64,000 nucleotides of DNA from Solenopsis invicta (GCF_016802725.1 NC_052671.1:326501-390500); one strand, 5' to 3'. Numbered from the stretch's first letter, positions 11,400-24,647 are shown. Numbers and translations: made by a program. Notes: generated from the sequence alone by a model not told the origin.

Positions 11400-13920
11400 C
11401 TCTGTTTTAATTTAAATTTTATTCTATTCCCCCCAATCGATTTTCTATCTACGAGAGACTTTCCGTCTATGAGAGAAAATTTGTATTTCTTCTTTAGTAA
11501 AGGATCAAGTTTCGTCTATATCTACGATAAATAATAAAAAGAGGAGAACAGTAAGTACAGTATAAAGAAAAAAGAAATAACGACGAAAATAAATATTGAT
11601 CTACGCTACTCAATAATTAAGTACGTAGTAAAAAAATTGCTTTAAATTCTAATCTAAAATTTCGCGCCCGTATATCGCTGGTCAACGTACGTGAATATTG
11701 TCGATACGTTTACTTTAACAATAACGATAAAATCTATATAAAATATAAATTAAAAATTAATGCAAACATCTAAACATCGTCATTACCAAAGATCGATAAC
11801 TTATTTATTTATTTATTTAATTATTTTTTTATATTTTTTAAAAATAAATAATTATTAGTATTATTGATCCTAGAAAATAATTATTTTAGATTTGTCATTC
11901 GAAAGATATGATTCAAGTTTATTCTTGTTGTTATTGTCCAATTGATTCTAAATGAAGGATATTGTATAAAAACCGAGTAATAATTCTAATTTATGTTTAA
12001 AACGCGTAATCATATGCCCGATACAGTTCTGTGTGTACAATCTATTTTTATTTTGTGAATTAATTTACTTTTGCATGTGCAATGTATTATATTCATCGTC
12101 AGCGAATTTTATCGAAGAGAGACAAATGATTATTAACTCTTATGCTGTTCGTCATAACAACAAGACGGCACAGCGCGGGCTTATATATTTATAGCATTTA
12201 TCATGGGTCATAAAATGAGGACCTCTTGAAGATTATTAATGCTACAAACATTCAGATATGATCTTCCAGGCGGCAAACTTAATTAATCGTCTTTTTTTTA
12301 TCATTTTTTCATCAACTAGGCACAGCTGTTCAGTTATCGACCTATAACGCAGAATTTTTACCGTCGACTGAGGCGACGCGACGCATCAATCATACTCGCA
12401 TCGCACGAAATGAGTACATTTATCGACTATCTGTAAAATTTTTAGCTACCATGCAATTGCGTGACACTTACTGATAAAAATTAAAGAATAAAGCGATTAC
12501 TCGCGAATCGTTTACTTTGATTCATCCATATGCTCGATAGATTACATTAATCATCTTACAAAGAACTTTCCGTGATGTATTTATATGGTACAGTTTATTA
12601 CATCTTTATACAAAAATGCATAACAATACACAAATAAAATATATTTGATAATTTTTTTAACTTTTATTAATAAGTGTATCAGAGTTAATATGTATATGTA
12701 TATCAATATACAATGTGGAGATACAAACAGATTGACAGAAATATTTCATTAATGTTATAATAATGTTGCTACGCAAACCAGAAAGGTAAATGTTAATAAA
12801 TTAATTTAATTTTACAAATAAAAAATGAAACATTTTTTTAACTAATGAATTCAAAACATATATTATCAAGCAATATTTCATTAGTAAAATGTATCGCGTC
12901 TCATGTAAAATTCAAAATGATAGATTGTAGAAAAAACAATTTTATTAAGTCTATCATTGTATTTTGCAAGACGCAAACATTGAAACTCCATTAAATCATT
13001 ACTCGATACACGTACATAAGACATTTTTGTAATTTGGATTCGAGTCAAAAGTCATGCGTGATAAGAGCACATTATTTATATTTGTGCAACTATAATTAAT
13101 CTCGTGTTATTCCTTAAGAGGGCAATTTAAGCAATTTGAGTTGCATTTGTCGTTGTAAACGCATACGTCGACCTGCTGCATAGAACTTGCGCAAAAGTAC
13201 GGAAAATACTCAATCGATTGGGTTCGATTGTGTTAGAAGACATATCCCGTGTGATGAAAACGATTCTTTCAGCCCGATATTTTATTTAACATCGGTATTT
13301 ATTTTTCGGCGTTAGATCGACGCCAGGCACAATCACTATGAAGGATATATTTGTACGTGCGTATGACGTGTGTGTAACATTTTGTTTTTAGGCACGGCCT
13401 TTACTGGGTCATTCGCGCGTTTTATCAATCAATTTTCATTGCTCTCACGCGCAGATATAAAAGAAATTCTTCAGTGTTCTCTTACATATACTTAAAAAAA
13501 GGTATTGTTGTATATGATATATATATATAGTGATACCGTGACAGATGTGAGCATTGAAAATGAAAAAAGACGCTTATATTTTACATATTTTTTCGAATAG
13601 CATTACTTATATCATCAGCGTGATCTTTTACTCTTGCGTCCAAGCTATCTTGCGTTGGGACACGCGACAAGAAATAATGACAAATCTGTTGATTCGTTAA
13701 TGGACTTGTAAGCAGGCTCCTTAGATTCTTTAGATTAAAGGATATATTCACGATTAATCCGCTAGTTGATAAAATTGATAGGAATACAACGTCTAGCATT
13801 CTCTGCGCTGTTAGCGCGGGCTCTTGGAAAAAGAGCTCATCGTGACAATCCCATATCGAATACGATTCGTCCAGTGTGCCCTTATGACCCAACGCCAACG
13901 ATTTGATTGCGCGCTCAACG
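11400..13920. other. Intergenic, hexamerin 2 to hexamerin 3
   Basis: AT-rich and without a supported gene. A long minus-strand open frame near the right end (13581-14045) overlaps the hexamerin 3 promoter and first exon and was rejected. Confidence 0.65.
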
Positions 13921-13932
13921 TCTCGTTGTACA

Positions 13933-13941
13933 TATATAAAA
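13933..13941 (+). promoter_or_regulatory. TATA box of hexamerin 3
   Basis: TATATAAAA lies about 84 bases before the ATG at 14017, in the same relative place as in hexamerin 1. Confidence 0.75.
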
Positions 13942-14016
13942 GTGCGAGAGCGGCGTCGAGCGCGATTCAGAATTGGTTTTGCCCCTGCGGCGCGGCTGTT
14001 TGGAGAAGTTTGAAAA

Positions 14017-16866
14017 ATGAAGTTTCCGACGGTACTAGCCGTCATCGCGGCGACCGCCTTCAGTCTGGTGGCAGCCGACTACAACACCATCAAAGTCGCC
14101 GACAAGGAGTTCCTTCTTAAACAGAAGAAAATCTACAATCTTTTTTACTATGTTTCGCAACCCTCTCTGGTGAATCCTTCGTTATACGAGGAAGGTCGCT
14201 CGTACAACATCGAAGCCAACATAGACTCGTACACTAATACGGTAAATATTAATAGAAATTATTATTTTTCACGATTGCTGCAATAAGTTTTTCATCTTTT
14301 TTGAAAATCAAACGAAAACTCGCAAAGTACAATCACTCGCAACTCGCATACGATTTTTCATCATTTTCCACCGTTTATTTTATATTATCTTGATATATCT
14401 TCACCCTGTGTTGTCAAGTGCCCTATTGTCACGTGTCGATTGCCGTTTGCAGAGCGCGGTGAAGAACTTTCTCTATCTATACGAGTATGGCATGCTTCCT
14501 CGTGGCGAGCTCACCTCCCTGTATTATCCAAAACTCCGGAAGGAAACAGAGGCGCTATTTCGCTTGTTCTATTACGCCAAAGATTTTGACACCTTTTACA
14601 AAACGGCACTATGGGCGCGCATTTACGTGAACGAGATGCAGTTTGGCGAAGCCCTGTATACCGCGGTTATACTCCGCGACGATACCAAATTCATTCAGCT
14701 GCCGTTACCTTATGAGATATATCCATATGGATTTTTCAATTCAGAAGTACTCGAGAAAACGCATCATGCGAAACACTTTGGTAAACTTGGTAAGTTTCTC
14801 GAAAAGTGATCGCTCTTTTGTTAATTGTTTTACGCTGCAAATTGGGAATTCGTTTACATTGCAAACTGAAAGAGTTGCGGCACGCAATTTCCAGAAAATT
14901 TACAGAAAATATTTTTCTTTCTAATTATTGATATTATTTTCAATATAAATTTTAGGAAAGCTTTACTATTATGAAGTTTGTGATTCAACTATTTTTTGTT
15001 TTCTTCATTTGCTGTGTTAACACGTCTTACGGTTGCAAGAAATTCTTTTTGTTGAGAATCTCAATTTTAGTTGGATGTTTATTAGTAAGTAATGATTTTG
15101 ACATTTAACGTTTAACGCAGACTCGAAGAAGTTCGATGGCTACAACGTCTACATCATTCCCGCAAATTATTCTGGATGGTACATCCAGCGCGAGTACGAT
15201 CTAGACCACAAGATCAATTACTTTACCGAGGATATTGGCCTGAACGCTTACTACTTTTACCTGCGGCAAGACTATCCGTTCTGGCTAAAGGGAGAAGAAT
15301 TCGGCATGCCGAAGAATCGCGGCATGGATTATCTCTATAATCACAAACAGTTGCTGTCGCGTTATTACCTGGAACGACTATCCAACGACATTGGTAAAAT
15401 TGAAGATTTCGATTGGCACAACGAGTTCTACATCGGATACTATCCAACGATGACGTATCACAATGGATTACCGATGCCACAGAGACCGTATTGGAGCAAA
15501 TTCCCCTACTACAAGTACAAATATATTAAGGTTAGACCCGCTACTAAAAAAGTTTGAGTTTCTCCGTTCGGTGATGAGAACGTGACGATTAATTAATCTA
15601 TCGCTTTTAGGACATAGAAGAGATGGAGTCTCGAGTATCGGCGTCCATCGATTCCGGATTTGTCATGGATGCAACTGGCAAAATGATCAACATTTACACC
15701 CCCGAGGGTCTCAACATCCTTGGTAACATTATCGAGGGCAACATGGATTCGTGCAATCCCGACTTTTACGGCAGTATCGATTTCTTCGCAAGAAAGATCT
15801 TTGGATTCAACTTGGAGCCGTCAACGTCCTATCAAATCATACCTAGTGCTCTTGAGTTATACAGCACGTCCATGAGAGATCCTGCATTTTATCGTTTCTA
15901 CAAAAGAATATTATTCTACTATTACAGGTATTATCTAACAATAAGATTCTCGAGTATCTCGCAAATACTTTGCGATTAAAATGACAATTTTTTTTCGACA
16001 ATACGACAATATGACAACGAATATGGGTTTTAGGTACAAAATGCATCAGAGAGCATACAACAAGAACGAAATCATCTATCCCGAACTGAAGATCGAGTCT
16101 TTCGTCGTGGATAAATTAATTACTTATTTCGATCAATTCGACACCTCGATCAACAACTGGAATGGTTTGATGAGTGACGCGAAGGAGGCTGAGAATACAT
16201 TGGTCAAAATTCGTCAATATCGTCTCAATCACAAACCATTCAGTTTCCATCTCGCTATCAACGCCGCCAAATCTATGAAAGCCGTCATACGTATTTTCCT
16301 CGGACCAAAATATGACATTCATCACAAACCGGTGGAATTCGCTGAATACGCAAAATACTTTTATGAAATGGACAACTGGATAGTCGATCGTTAGTATCTC
16401 TTGTTCTCCGATTCCTTCTTATACGACATTTTGATTTCATTTTCTACTTTCCGTTACAGTGAATGCCGGAACGAACAAGATTGTCCGAAACAGTAAAGAT
16501 TGTTTCTTCGCCATACCCGATCCGGAACCGAGCGAGATATCGTACAACAAGTTACTCAAAGCCTTCGACGGTTCCGAGTCCTTCTCGTATGCGGAAAGAA
16601 TCTACGGTTTTCCCGAGCGTCTGCTCTTGCCTAAGGGCAAGAAAGAGGGTATGTCCTTCCAGATTTTCGTATACGTCAACCCACTCGAAGGAGAAGCGAT
16701 CCCATATCTGTCCCGCGTCTTTGGTGGCTACAAATTCGATAACAAGCCCTACGGATTCCCCTTGGATAGGCCTGTTTACAATTTCCGCTACAATGGATCG
16801 AACATGATGTTGAAAGACATTGTCATCTATCATAAGGATGAAACTGAGCTAAATGTCACCTATTGA
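14017..16866 (+). CDS. Hexamerin 3 (storage protein)
   Basis: Intact Tyr/Phe-rich hexamerin of about 683 residues. Exons: 14017-14241, 14453-14789, 15121-15530, 15611-15927, 16034-16389, 16460-16866, with the same phases as its two neighbours. The signal peptide is MKFPTVLAVIAATAFSLVAA. The N domain follows (KVADKEFLLKQKKIYNLFYY), then the M domain with HKQLLSRYYLERLSND near residue 261 and TSMRDPAFYRFYK near 409 (copper-ligand His replaced by Tyr). The C-terminal domain ends with YGFPLDRP and MLKDIVIYHKDE. It resembles hexamerin 1 more closely than hexamerin 2 in several blocks, for example IEDFDWH and INIYTPEGL. This suggests the 1/3 pair is the closer one although gene 2 lies between them. 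Hexamers of such proteins are normally secreted to haemolymph and re-absorbed before metamorphosis. Confidence 0.95.
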
Positions 16867-16925
16867 TCGTTATTTGCGTTAAATCTGTTAACTTACTTCA
16901 CTTGATATTCCAAACGTTCATTCTA

Positions 16926-16931
16926 AATAAA
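16926..16931 (+). terminator. Poly(A) signal of hexamerin 3
   Basis: AATAAA about 60 bases after the stop codon, just before a TA microsatellite. Confidence 0.65.

Positions 16932-16935
<4 letters not shown>

Positions 16936-16982
<47 letters not shown>
16936..16982. repeat. (TA)n microsatellite
   Basis: About 23 TA units directly after the hexamerin 3 poly(A) signal. Confidence 0.95.
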
Positions 16983-16985
<3 letters not shown>

Positions 16986-17118
16986 CTATATATGTTTTGT
17001 ATAATATACGTTGAGGAATTTCATAAATGTATGAATCACCTTGAGAAAAAAATTTCTTGAATAACTAAAATATTTAGTTCGATGCATGCGACTGAATAAG
17101 GTATATAGTTGAGTTGAT

Positions 17119-17507
17119 TTAATTAATTTTTAGTAAAGAATATATCCAAGTTATTGTAGTCGCTCTTCCATGATGCCGATTAATAATGCCTAGTAATTGT
17201 CCTTTAATCCTCTCGTCAATTCTCATCCCGAGAAATATCTGTAACATACGATATCCATTGGTTAGTCTGGACGTTATACACATATATACATGCTGTACAT
17301 GTTGCAAATATTACTCACTCCAAAGTTGCCTTCCGGACTTCCTCCTCTTCCTCCTCTTCCTCCTCGGATTTAACTCACTCACTCACGAAAATACGGATAC
17401 GATCGCGCGGTAATATCATATACCTTGATCCTGCGCAGGATGTTTGAAATGTAATAAAAAGTTGATTTCTCACTCACCGACTCGATGTGCGGACGGACCG
17501 AGTTACT
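17119..17507 (-). other. Possible small spliced gene, not recognised
   Basis: Reading the minus strand, an ATG at 17507-17505 begins MSNSVRPHIES and runs into a GTGAGTGAG donor near 17475. A pyrimidine-type acceptor ending GCGCAG follows near 17436, then a further donor-like GTGAGTGAG near 17386. A last open piece starts after TTACAG near 17239 and reads IFLGMRIDERIKGQLLGIIN before ending at about 17119. Several GT donors and AG acceptors are well formed, but no single splice path is clearly best and I recognise no family. It may be a small real gene or chance. Confidence 0.2.
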
Positions 17508-17559
17508 CATCGTCAATTACGAAGCTACGGTGATACTGTATAACACACAAATATAAGAT

Positions 17560-18525
17560 TTAAATTAATTCTCTCGCTGCGCTAACTCATCCCTAAATGG
17601 CTGTCATCGCGGAGATCGCCAATTTTGACTATTGAGGGCTTAATAGTTTAATAGTTTTGTAATTTGTATAAAATTGTGTAATATTAAAAGCTTTGTAGCG
17701 GGCGTCTGTTCTGTCAAGTTAAAAAATGTGAATGGTTGGCATGAATAAACTATATCTTTTTTTTTCGTATGTATGTACGTACAACCAATTGTTAAATAAA
17801 CTCAATGTTTAACGTTCAATTGATCGTTTCGGACTTCTACTAACTAAATATTTTGGTTTTCTAAGAAACTTTGTTTCTCGGTGCACATGAAACATGAAGT
17901 AACAATTATATCTACACAATTATATAAACATAGAAACGACTTGTAATTAATTTACGACTATTACTCTTAAGATTCAGCATTTAACGACGGTTCCTTTTCC
18001 ATACAGCACAAAAACTTGCAGTTATATAGTATTGCAGAAAAATTGCAATATTGCAGATTGACCTGTAATATTGTAACATATTAATAGATATTACGGTGCA
18101 AGGTATAACAGCAAGATTGCAAAAATCTACAGCATTGCAACAATCGTTGCAAATGTTGAAAAATATTTCAACCATTATTCGCATTTTATAACGAACGCAA
18201 GCCATTGACTTTTGTGAAATAAATTGATTTGTTATATGTGAAAATTTTTATATAACTGCTCCTCTCCCCATCTCCTAGCTCTGTAATGAAATTAAAATTT
18301 CTCAAAGTTTACGTAATTTTGCTTGCGTAATTTTGATGGATATTTACATAAAAAATTTTCAAAATAATTTAATTTTGAAGATTTAAAAAAAATATCAATT
18401 ATGGTAAGTAATGAAAACAAAGTGCAAAGTGAAATAAAATGCAAAATATATGTACCTGCGCAAAATATAATTATTATAATAAAATATATATTAATTACAT
18501 TTGTTTTTATTTATATATTCCACAA
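17560..18525. other. Intergenic stretch with a decayed repeat
   Basis: No gene seen. From about 17999 there is a sequence starting CCATACAGCACAAAAACTTGCAG followed by runs rich in TTGCA. It resembles the complete small palindromic element at 28947-29036 and is probably a decayed copy. Confidence 0.4.
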
Positions 18526-18529
18526 AATG

Positions 18530-19150
18530 TAGAGGAGAAGAGGGTAAAATGGTACCCATTTCCATTTTATTGAATAACTTTGCTTATAAAAAATATTTCA
18601 TATTGAAATTAAAACGATATTTTATTCGTCAAAATGTTGTTTAACATATTCTTAAGCACAAAGTAATAAAATATTTATTATTTAGGACGTGATTTATAAA
18701 AATGTCACGCATTGCGAAATCGATAGATGAAAAAAATGGTAATATGGCTATGCTAAAAATAATTCTTTTTAAAACCGGTTTAATTTAAAAAAACATACAA
18801 TATTTCATTACAAAATTATATATTTTTAATTTTACATCAATTTAAAACTATTCTGATTTAAAATTTTCTTGCATTCAAAGACTTAAGAAATATCATTAAA
18901 ACTATCACTTTATCCCTGTTTATAACATAAAACGCAAACATAGAAATATGATACCTTTGATGTTTCTGAACATCGCCCTTTAGAGTAACAATCGATTTAT
19001 CGAAGAAATATTACAATATAAAAATTTTGTTTTAAAAACCATATTAACAAAATTCCATGTTCCATGCTATTGTTTAACTTTGCATAACTCAAAGTGTATA
19101 CAGCCAATTAAAAAGTTAAATAACAAGAAAACACTCGAGTGTAGATGTGA
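18530..19150 (-). mobile_element. Copy of an interspersed DNA element (GAGGAGAAGAGGG end)
   Basis: It begins with TAGAGGAGAAGAGGGTAAAA. Its reverse complement aligns by eye along its length with 36900-38580, for example the shared block TTAACTTTTTATTCGG-like in one copy and AATTAAAAAGTTAAATAAC here. It lacks the 975-bp foldback insertion found in the 37 kb copy and so preserves the empty target site near 18817. The far end is not clear. Confidence 0.75.
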
Positions 19151-19458
19151 TATTTCTGCAATCTTTCTGTGCTGTGCTTCGTATGGGCTGTTTCATTGAC
19201 AACTGGTGCTGTAATAAAAATTGATTATTTTGTCTTATTAAATCATAAATAGGAAACAAAAACATTTTTAGATTACTTTTTCTTCCTTTCTTCCTCCCAA
19301 ACAATTAAAACAATAGGTATATTGTAGATTTTTGTCTTATCCTTTGCAACGAATTACTTCCATATTTTATTTTAGATATACCGTAATTTCGGTCGTCTTC
19401 TACGTTACAATTCGTGCATGGTCGTTAACAGACTGAATACCAAATATCTCCGTCCGTT

Positions 19459-19481
19459 CCTCTCTCTCTCTCTCTCTCTCT
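19459..19481. repeat. (TC)n microsatellite
   Basis: Eleven or so TC units. They lie just before a GC-richer stretch that probably belongs to the 5' region of the Spatzle-like gene. Confidence 0.9.
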
Positions 19482-19741
19482 ACCGCACCACCAGCCGCAC
19501 AAACGGTCAAGTACACGGGCGAGGTGAAGGTAAGAAGTGGCCCCCCTTGAGAGCGGTGCAATGCGGGCGAGTGACGAGAAATTCAGTTTTGCTATGACCG
19601 TTGGCTGGTAGACAGTGGTAGACAGGCTCGATCGGCTCGTGAGATAGTCTCAAGAAACTTTTGACCCTTTCGACGGTCTCTTCGACTTGTCGCGAAACAA
19701 TAATTTCTTTCCTCCTCATCTTTACGGTGGATTAACGCGCC

Positions 19742-22700
19742 ATGGAATTTCGCACATTTGTCGTAAGTTTTTTATCAATCACGTAATTGGATTAAGCGAA
19801 CGCTGTTACGTATTTGGTGCAATTCACCTTTAAAAGCTTAACGTGTTATTAGCAAGAATTTCACGTGTTAGACGTTATTTTATTTATAACTTTTTATTAG
19901 CCACATAATTCGATTTATACATAAAAAGGAAAAACGAGAAAAGTTAAATGGGTAAGATTTTCATCTATTTTCAAAGTTGAAATTTATTGCAAGTAAATTT
20001 ATTACAAGTAGATTCTCAAACATTTCTATTATAAATTTAGATTTTCAATTAAATTTGTGGATAAAAGTATAAATAGGAGTAGATTATACGAAAACGAATT
20101 ATAAGAAATCAAAATTAAAGCGACATTAAACTCTTGAATTTATTTGTAAAGTTAATTTAAGGGAACAATCGAGGAATATTGTCAAATCGTCATCACGTAT
20201 CATTGTAAAAATAACACAATTTGAAAAAAAAATAGAGAGAGAGAGAGAGAGAGAGAGTTTTTTAACTAATAAATATAACCAACCAAAAACCATTTTTTAA
20301 TGTAATAAGTCGTATGAAAATGACAATTTTTGAAGCAAACTCATAAATATTCACGCAATCTACGGCTATGCCCCGCTAAATAAATCGAATCTACCGTAAT
20401 TCTGTCCGATACCGGTTCGGAGACGTCATTGTCCTCGTAACTGTATCGGCACTTCCTAACGCCTTCCTTGGATCTACCGCAAGAAAGTAGGACGGACATC
20501 CACCTTTTGCAGCCCGGAAAGAATTCTTACGTTAAATCGTTCTGTAGATATTCGAGTCTAACAAAAGATCCAAAAATTTCAAATTTATGTAGATTAATTA
20601 CATCTACCTGTATACGCGCATTCGTATCAAACGTATCGATTGAACGCATTGCGGGAAGAAGCGAGGTAGAATGCTAGCGAGGCTGTCGCGCGATTTTCGA
20701 TCAAAGTCGAGCAAAATATGAATCCTCGATTCTAAAAATAAGTATTTTCAATATTATTTAGTATTTAATCGATGGCAATAGATTAATGTCTATCTATATT
20801 CATAGTTGTTCATCCCTTCTATTCCCGTCTGTCTTTAGAAATGTATCAAAGAGCTTGATAAGATCGAGAAATGTTCGTAAGCGTAACAATATGTATATGT
20901 ATGTATATAATAAAGAAAAAGTTGACTAAATTTTTCAACTTGATTATATTTCTTTATTTTATATATGTATTTAACTTCAATACTTTTGAACTGAAGAAAT
21001 ATAATTAAGTTGACAAGTTTTGTCTTATATATATATCTATACGTGTATTTTGTACTTTTCCCCCAAGTTATTAAACTTTGAAAGAATTTAAGATTCGTGA
21101 ATAGAACGGTATAATGCCTCGGTTAGTAGGGCAACGCTCGAGTAACACGCACGTTATAAAATAGGCTGAACAGCCCGCAGCGAGAAGCGTGGACCGTGTA
21201 CCGTTAGCATCGTACGCATACCTCGCTAACTACGAGGGAATATCTCGTAATCATCATCGATGCCGACGCGATGTAACGTAATACCCGTTGGCCGTTATCC
21301 ATGATCGTATACGGAGATTTTGTATTGGGAAAAAAAAAACAAACAAAAAACTGACACTGTAGCGGAAAGATTAAAAGAGAAAATCAAATATGGATCAATT
21401 ATGACAAAATCCAAAAATATTATACATACCTACGCGCGAATACGTTATGTGTGCTATTGTAATATTTAGATTTGTTGCACAATATGTTCTTGGACATTAT
21501 TTATAGTTGATTAGTTTTTTTCTTCAGAGACTTACTCTCAGCTAATGTAAATATAATTAGAGTAATTAATCTTATTAAAAAACAAATGGAAATTCTTGGA
21601 AAAGTAAAAGATGCGGTACATTTCCATATCTTATATACATATAATTATGCGTCAATGTACATAAAATAAAATGTATATAAAATTCTTTTTTTTTTTATAA
21701 AAAAAAATACGATAATATTATCGTCATTCAGATGATACTCTTGTGTGCATCATCGTACGCCGAAGAAAAGTCTAAAAGTACCAAACCGGTTGTTAACGAT
21801 AACGAGCCCGTACGAACGGAAGAGCCTCCCGAGGGATATTACGCGTTCATCGAATCACCGAATGCAGAACCACCAAGAGTTCGGCCACCGCCCTACATCG
21901 ACAGTGATAAAGAATGTTACGGTAGGTAGTGTGAAGTGTGAAGATAAGCAAAATGAAATCTAAGACTAAGGCTAATTAGCAAACACCGTTATGTCGACAT
22001 TCTTTTATAATGCGTTCTTTTATAATAGCGTATCGCCCGTTATTATTAATAAACGGTTAAAAGTTTGTACTTTTTAATAATTAGAGAAATTATAGGTAGC
22101 GATAAGCATGGACAAGGATTCGTTTCGATACACAATATCTGCGGAGATTTGAACAAGGGCTACATTCCGCGGAATCCAATGAATCAATATGTAAACGGCT
22201 CGTCGTATCCCTTGTAAGTGAGAAATAAATGTTCACCGTTATAAACGATCTTACTGATCTTACTGTCAATTTTTTTTTTTTTTTTCTCGTAGCGCACTGA
22301 TAAAGAATCATACACTCAAGTTTCTCAGCAAGGCGTTACCGATCCTCAAGGCTGACGATTCGTTACCAAAGGTCGCCAAAGTGCATCCATTGTCGCAAAA
22401 TTCGTAAGTGATCCGAGGATATGTATGCAATTCAAGAGTATGTACGAAAAGAATACAAAATAATTTTGCGTTTGTATCTCTTCGTAGCGTCGACACGGAT
22501 GAAGAAGAGAAAGCAAAAGATAGAAGCAAAAGATCTAGTCCATTGGATTCGACTTTAATCGCGGAATCGAAACGAAATGGTCGCAAGTTTTGTGAAAATG
22601 GTAGCGGTGTGTAAGTATATTTCTTTCTTTTTTTTTCTAGAATTTTCAAATTCAACGCACGTATATTATATTACATTATATTCGCAATATCGAAGAATCA

Positions 22701-23788
22701 GATCATACGTAGAACATTGATTTTCTTTTAACAAAAGTATCAGGATTTAAAAGTTATCTTTGAAAAATAGAGTCTTTTCTTTTAGAATGCATAGAGAAAT
22801 AGAGAATTTTCTCTTAATCGTTGTTAAACAAGACAATTATAATTGTATTGTTTGTTTTCGACACGAATAGAGTGTGCATGTTGTATAAAGCGATCCAAGG
22901 TGAGCCGATGACATCGTCGGCATCGGTGATCGAACGTCGGGATGAACCTTCGACATCGTCGGATTATCGACGAGGAGAACGCGTACCGTCGCAGGAGAAA
23001 AGCGAGTACACGGGCCCACCGACACCGTGTCCAGCCAAAGTCGAGTACGCGACTCCAGTTTTCGCCAAGAATTACCAAGGTGTCTGGAGATACGTCGTAC
23101 AGATACCTTACGAAGGTTACTTTACGCAGACGATCGAGCTCACCAGATGCATGTAGGGGATTCCGATTCCATTACTTGAATTTGCACTAGTCACCTAAGC
23201 TGACCCTAGCTTAGGAACAGTATTTCCAAACGAATGTTGATACGAAGATTCAAAAGATTGTTGTTGCAGGCAATCGAGATGTCATTATTTGGATGGTGGA
23301 TGCTTATCGTCACCGAGATGGACGAGTCTGTTGGTCGCTGAAATATTTTATCCAGACACGTTCTTAGAGGAGAATCAAGGGACTGATTCCGGTATCGGAT
23401 CTGCTACTCGAGATCCAGTCGCCGGCTCACCGCCACCGGTTCACGATTTTCAAAATTATCAGCAATATTTGCAAAAACGCGCGAGCACGGGAGAGGCGCG
23501 TAACAATAATGGCGGTGCTCAGCAACATCACTGTGACGGTGTCGACGAAATGGGTTGCTTCCAAGTAAGAGTCACATTTTCACTTCAATAAAACTTTCAA
23601 TCGACTATCACACTTTTTATCAAGTGCAATTGAATATTGATTGATTTTTGCATCTTTGTTATTCTCTCTCTCTCTCTTAGGTACGGTTATACTACGACTG
23701 GTTCTTGGTACCGGGAAGCTGCAAATGCTGGCGACCGGATTATTTTAATCGATACGTCCGCCGCAGCGGTTCCAATGTCGAATTATGA
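19742..23788 (+). CDS. Spatzle-family cystine-knot protein
   Basis: Secreted Toll-ligand-like cytokine of about 415 residues. Exons: 19742-19762, 21732-21921, 22096-22213, 22293-22403, 22488-22610, 22871-23152, 23270-23564, 23681-23788. Exon lengths sum to 1248 bases and every junction keeps frame. I chose the start at 19742 because GCCATGG is a good initiation context. The seven codons MEFRTFV then run straight into a GTAAGT donor and, joined to exon 2 (MILLCASSYAEEKS), make a clean signal peptide. A pro-region follows with RSKR near residue 159, a possible convertase site. The cystine-knot domain (about 241 to 403) reads CPAKVEYATPVFAKNYQG, TQTIELTRC, GGCLSSPRW, MGCFQVRLYYDWF and PGSCKCW, with eight Cys. 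A variable insert of about 60 residues lies between FYPD and HHCDG. Which Spatzle paralogue this is cannot be settled by eye. Confidence 0.88.
19763..21731 (+). other. Intron 1 of the Spatzle-like gene
   Basis: A 1.97-kb AT-rich intron. It holds a short GA repeat (20233-20257). A GC-richer stretch at 21120-21300 has no supported exon. The 69-residue open frame at 20468-20677 has no recognisable feature. Confidence 0.6.
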
Positions 23789-24594
23789 TGAGTTCTATTT
23801 AAACATGTTTTACGTTTCAACAAGATATCAAATATCATGTCGCTTTACACGCGACGATTATTTCAATCATCGCTACCCGAGCAAGTTGGAGCGATTTATC
23901 CAAGTCATTCCAAATATCGCGCATAGTCAAACACTGGCGCATTACTTATACGTTATCCTTTTCGTTTATGCGTTATACTTTACAGGCGCTGTTGATAATT
24001 ATTCGATATTAGTATTTCTTTATCACAATTAAATGCGATGAGTTTTCTAGCATTAAAATAGTTAAACGAATATATTTGATTACATCTTTTATCGTTGATA
24101 CAGCCCCGATTGCCGATTGATAGCATAACGAGCATATACATCGGTTCAGGTTTAAACGTATACAAAAATATAATAATAAATTTTATACATTATATATTAA
24201 TTAAAATAAATAAAAGAGACAATTGAGAAGAGACAATAGGACAAATAAAAAAAAAATATTGTGATACAAGTATTAAGAAAGTATTATCTATTTTCAAATA
24301 TGATGGATTCAGATATAAAAATAATAGTTTCAGATTTTAAAAAATGGAAATTTTTATCTCCTTTTTACTTCGCCAATTACATTGATATAAAATTATCATC
24401 TGTAAGATAAAAATATAATTTTTAACCAAAAAGATAAAAAAGTATTGAATGTTTTAAATTAATATATACGTTTTTAATGTTAAGACAACAGAATAATGTG
24501 TCATCAAAATTTTACTCAAGTACTACAGTGATAATTATTGTAGTACTCAAAATTATAAACTAATAATTATAACAAGTTTTAGTTTAGTGTACGC

Positions 24595-24601
<7 letters not shown>

Positions 24602-24644
<43 letters not shown>
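24602..24644. repeat. (GT)n microsatellite
   Basis: About 21 GT units between the two convergent genes. Confidence 0.95.

Positions 24645-24647
<3 letters not shown>

Noticed and set aside
13581..14045. 154-residue minus-strand open frame
   Set aside because: It overlaps the hexamerin 3 TATA box, leader and first coding exon on the opposite strand, and shows no recognisable domain. It is most likely a chance frame.
22090..22655. Minus-strand open frames across the Spatzle exons
   Set aside because: They lie opposite well-supported spliced exons and have no features of their own.
23637..24032. 131-residue plus-strand open frame
   Set aside because: It reads the last Spatzle exon in the wrong frame. 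The correct frame, joined at 23681, gives the Cys-containing knot ending and a stop at 23788.
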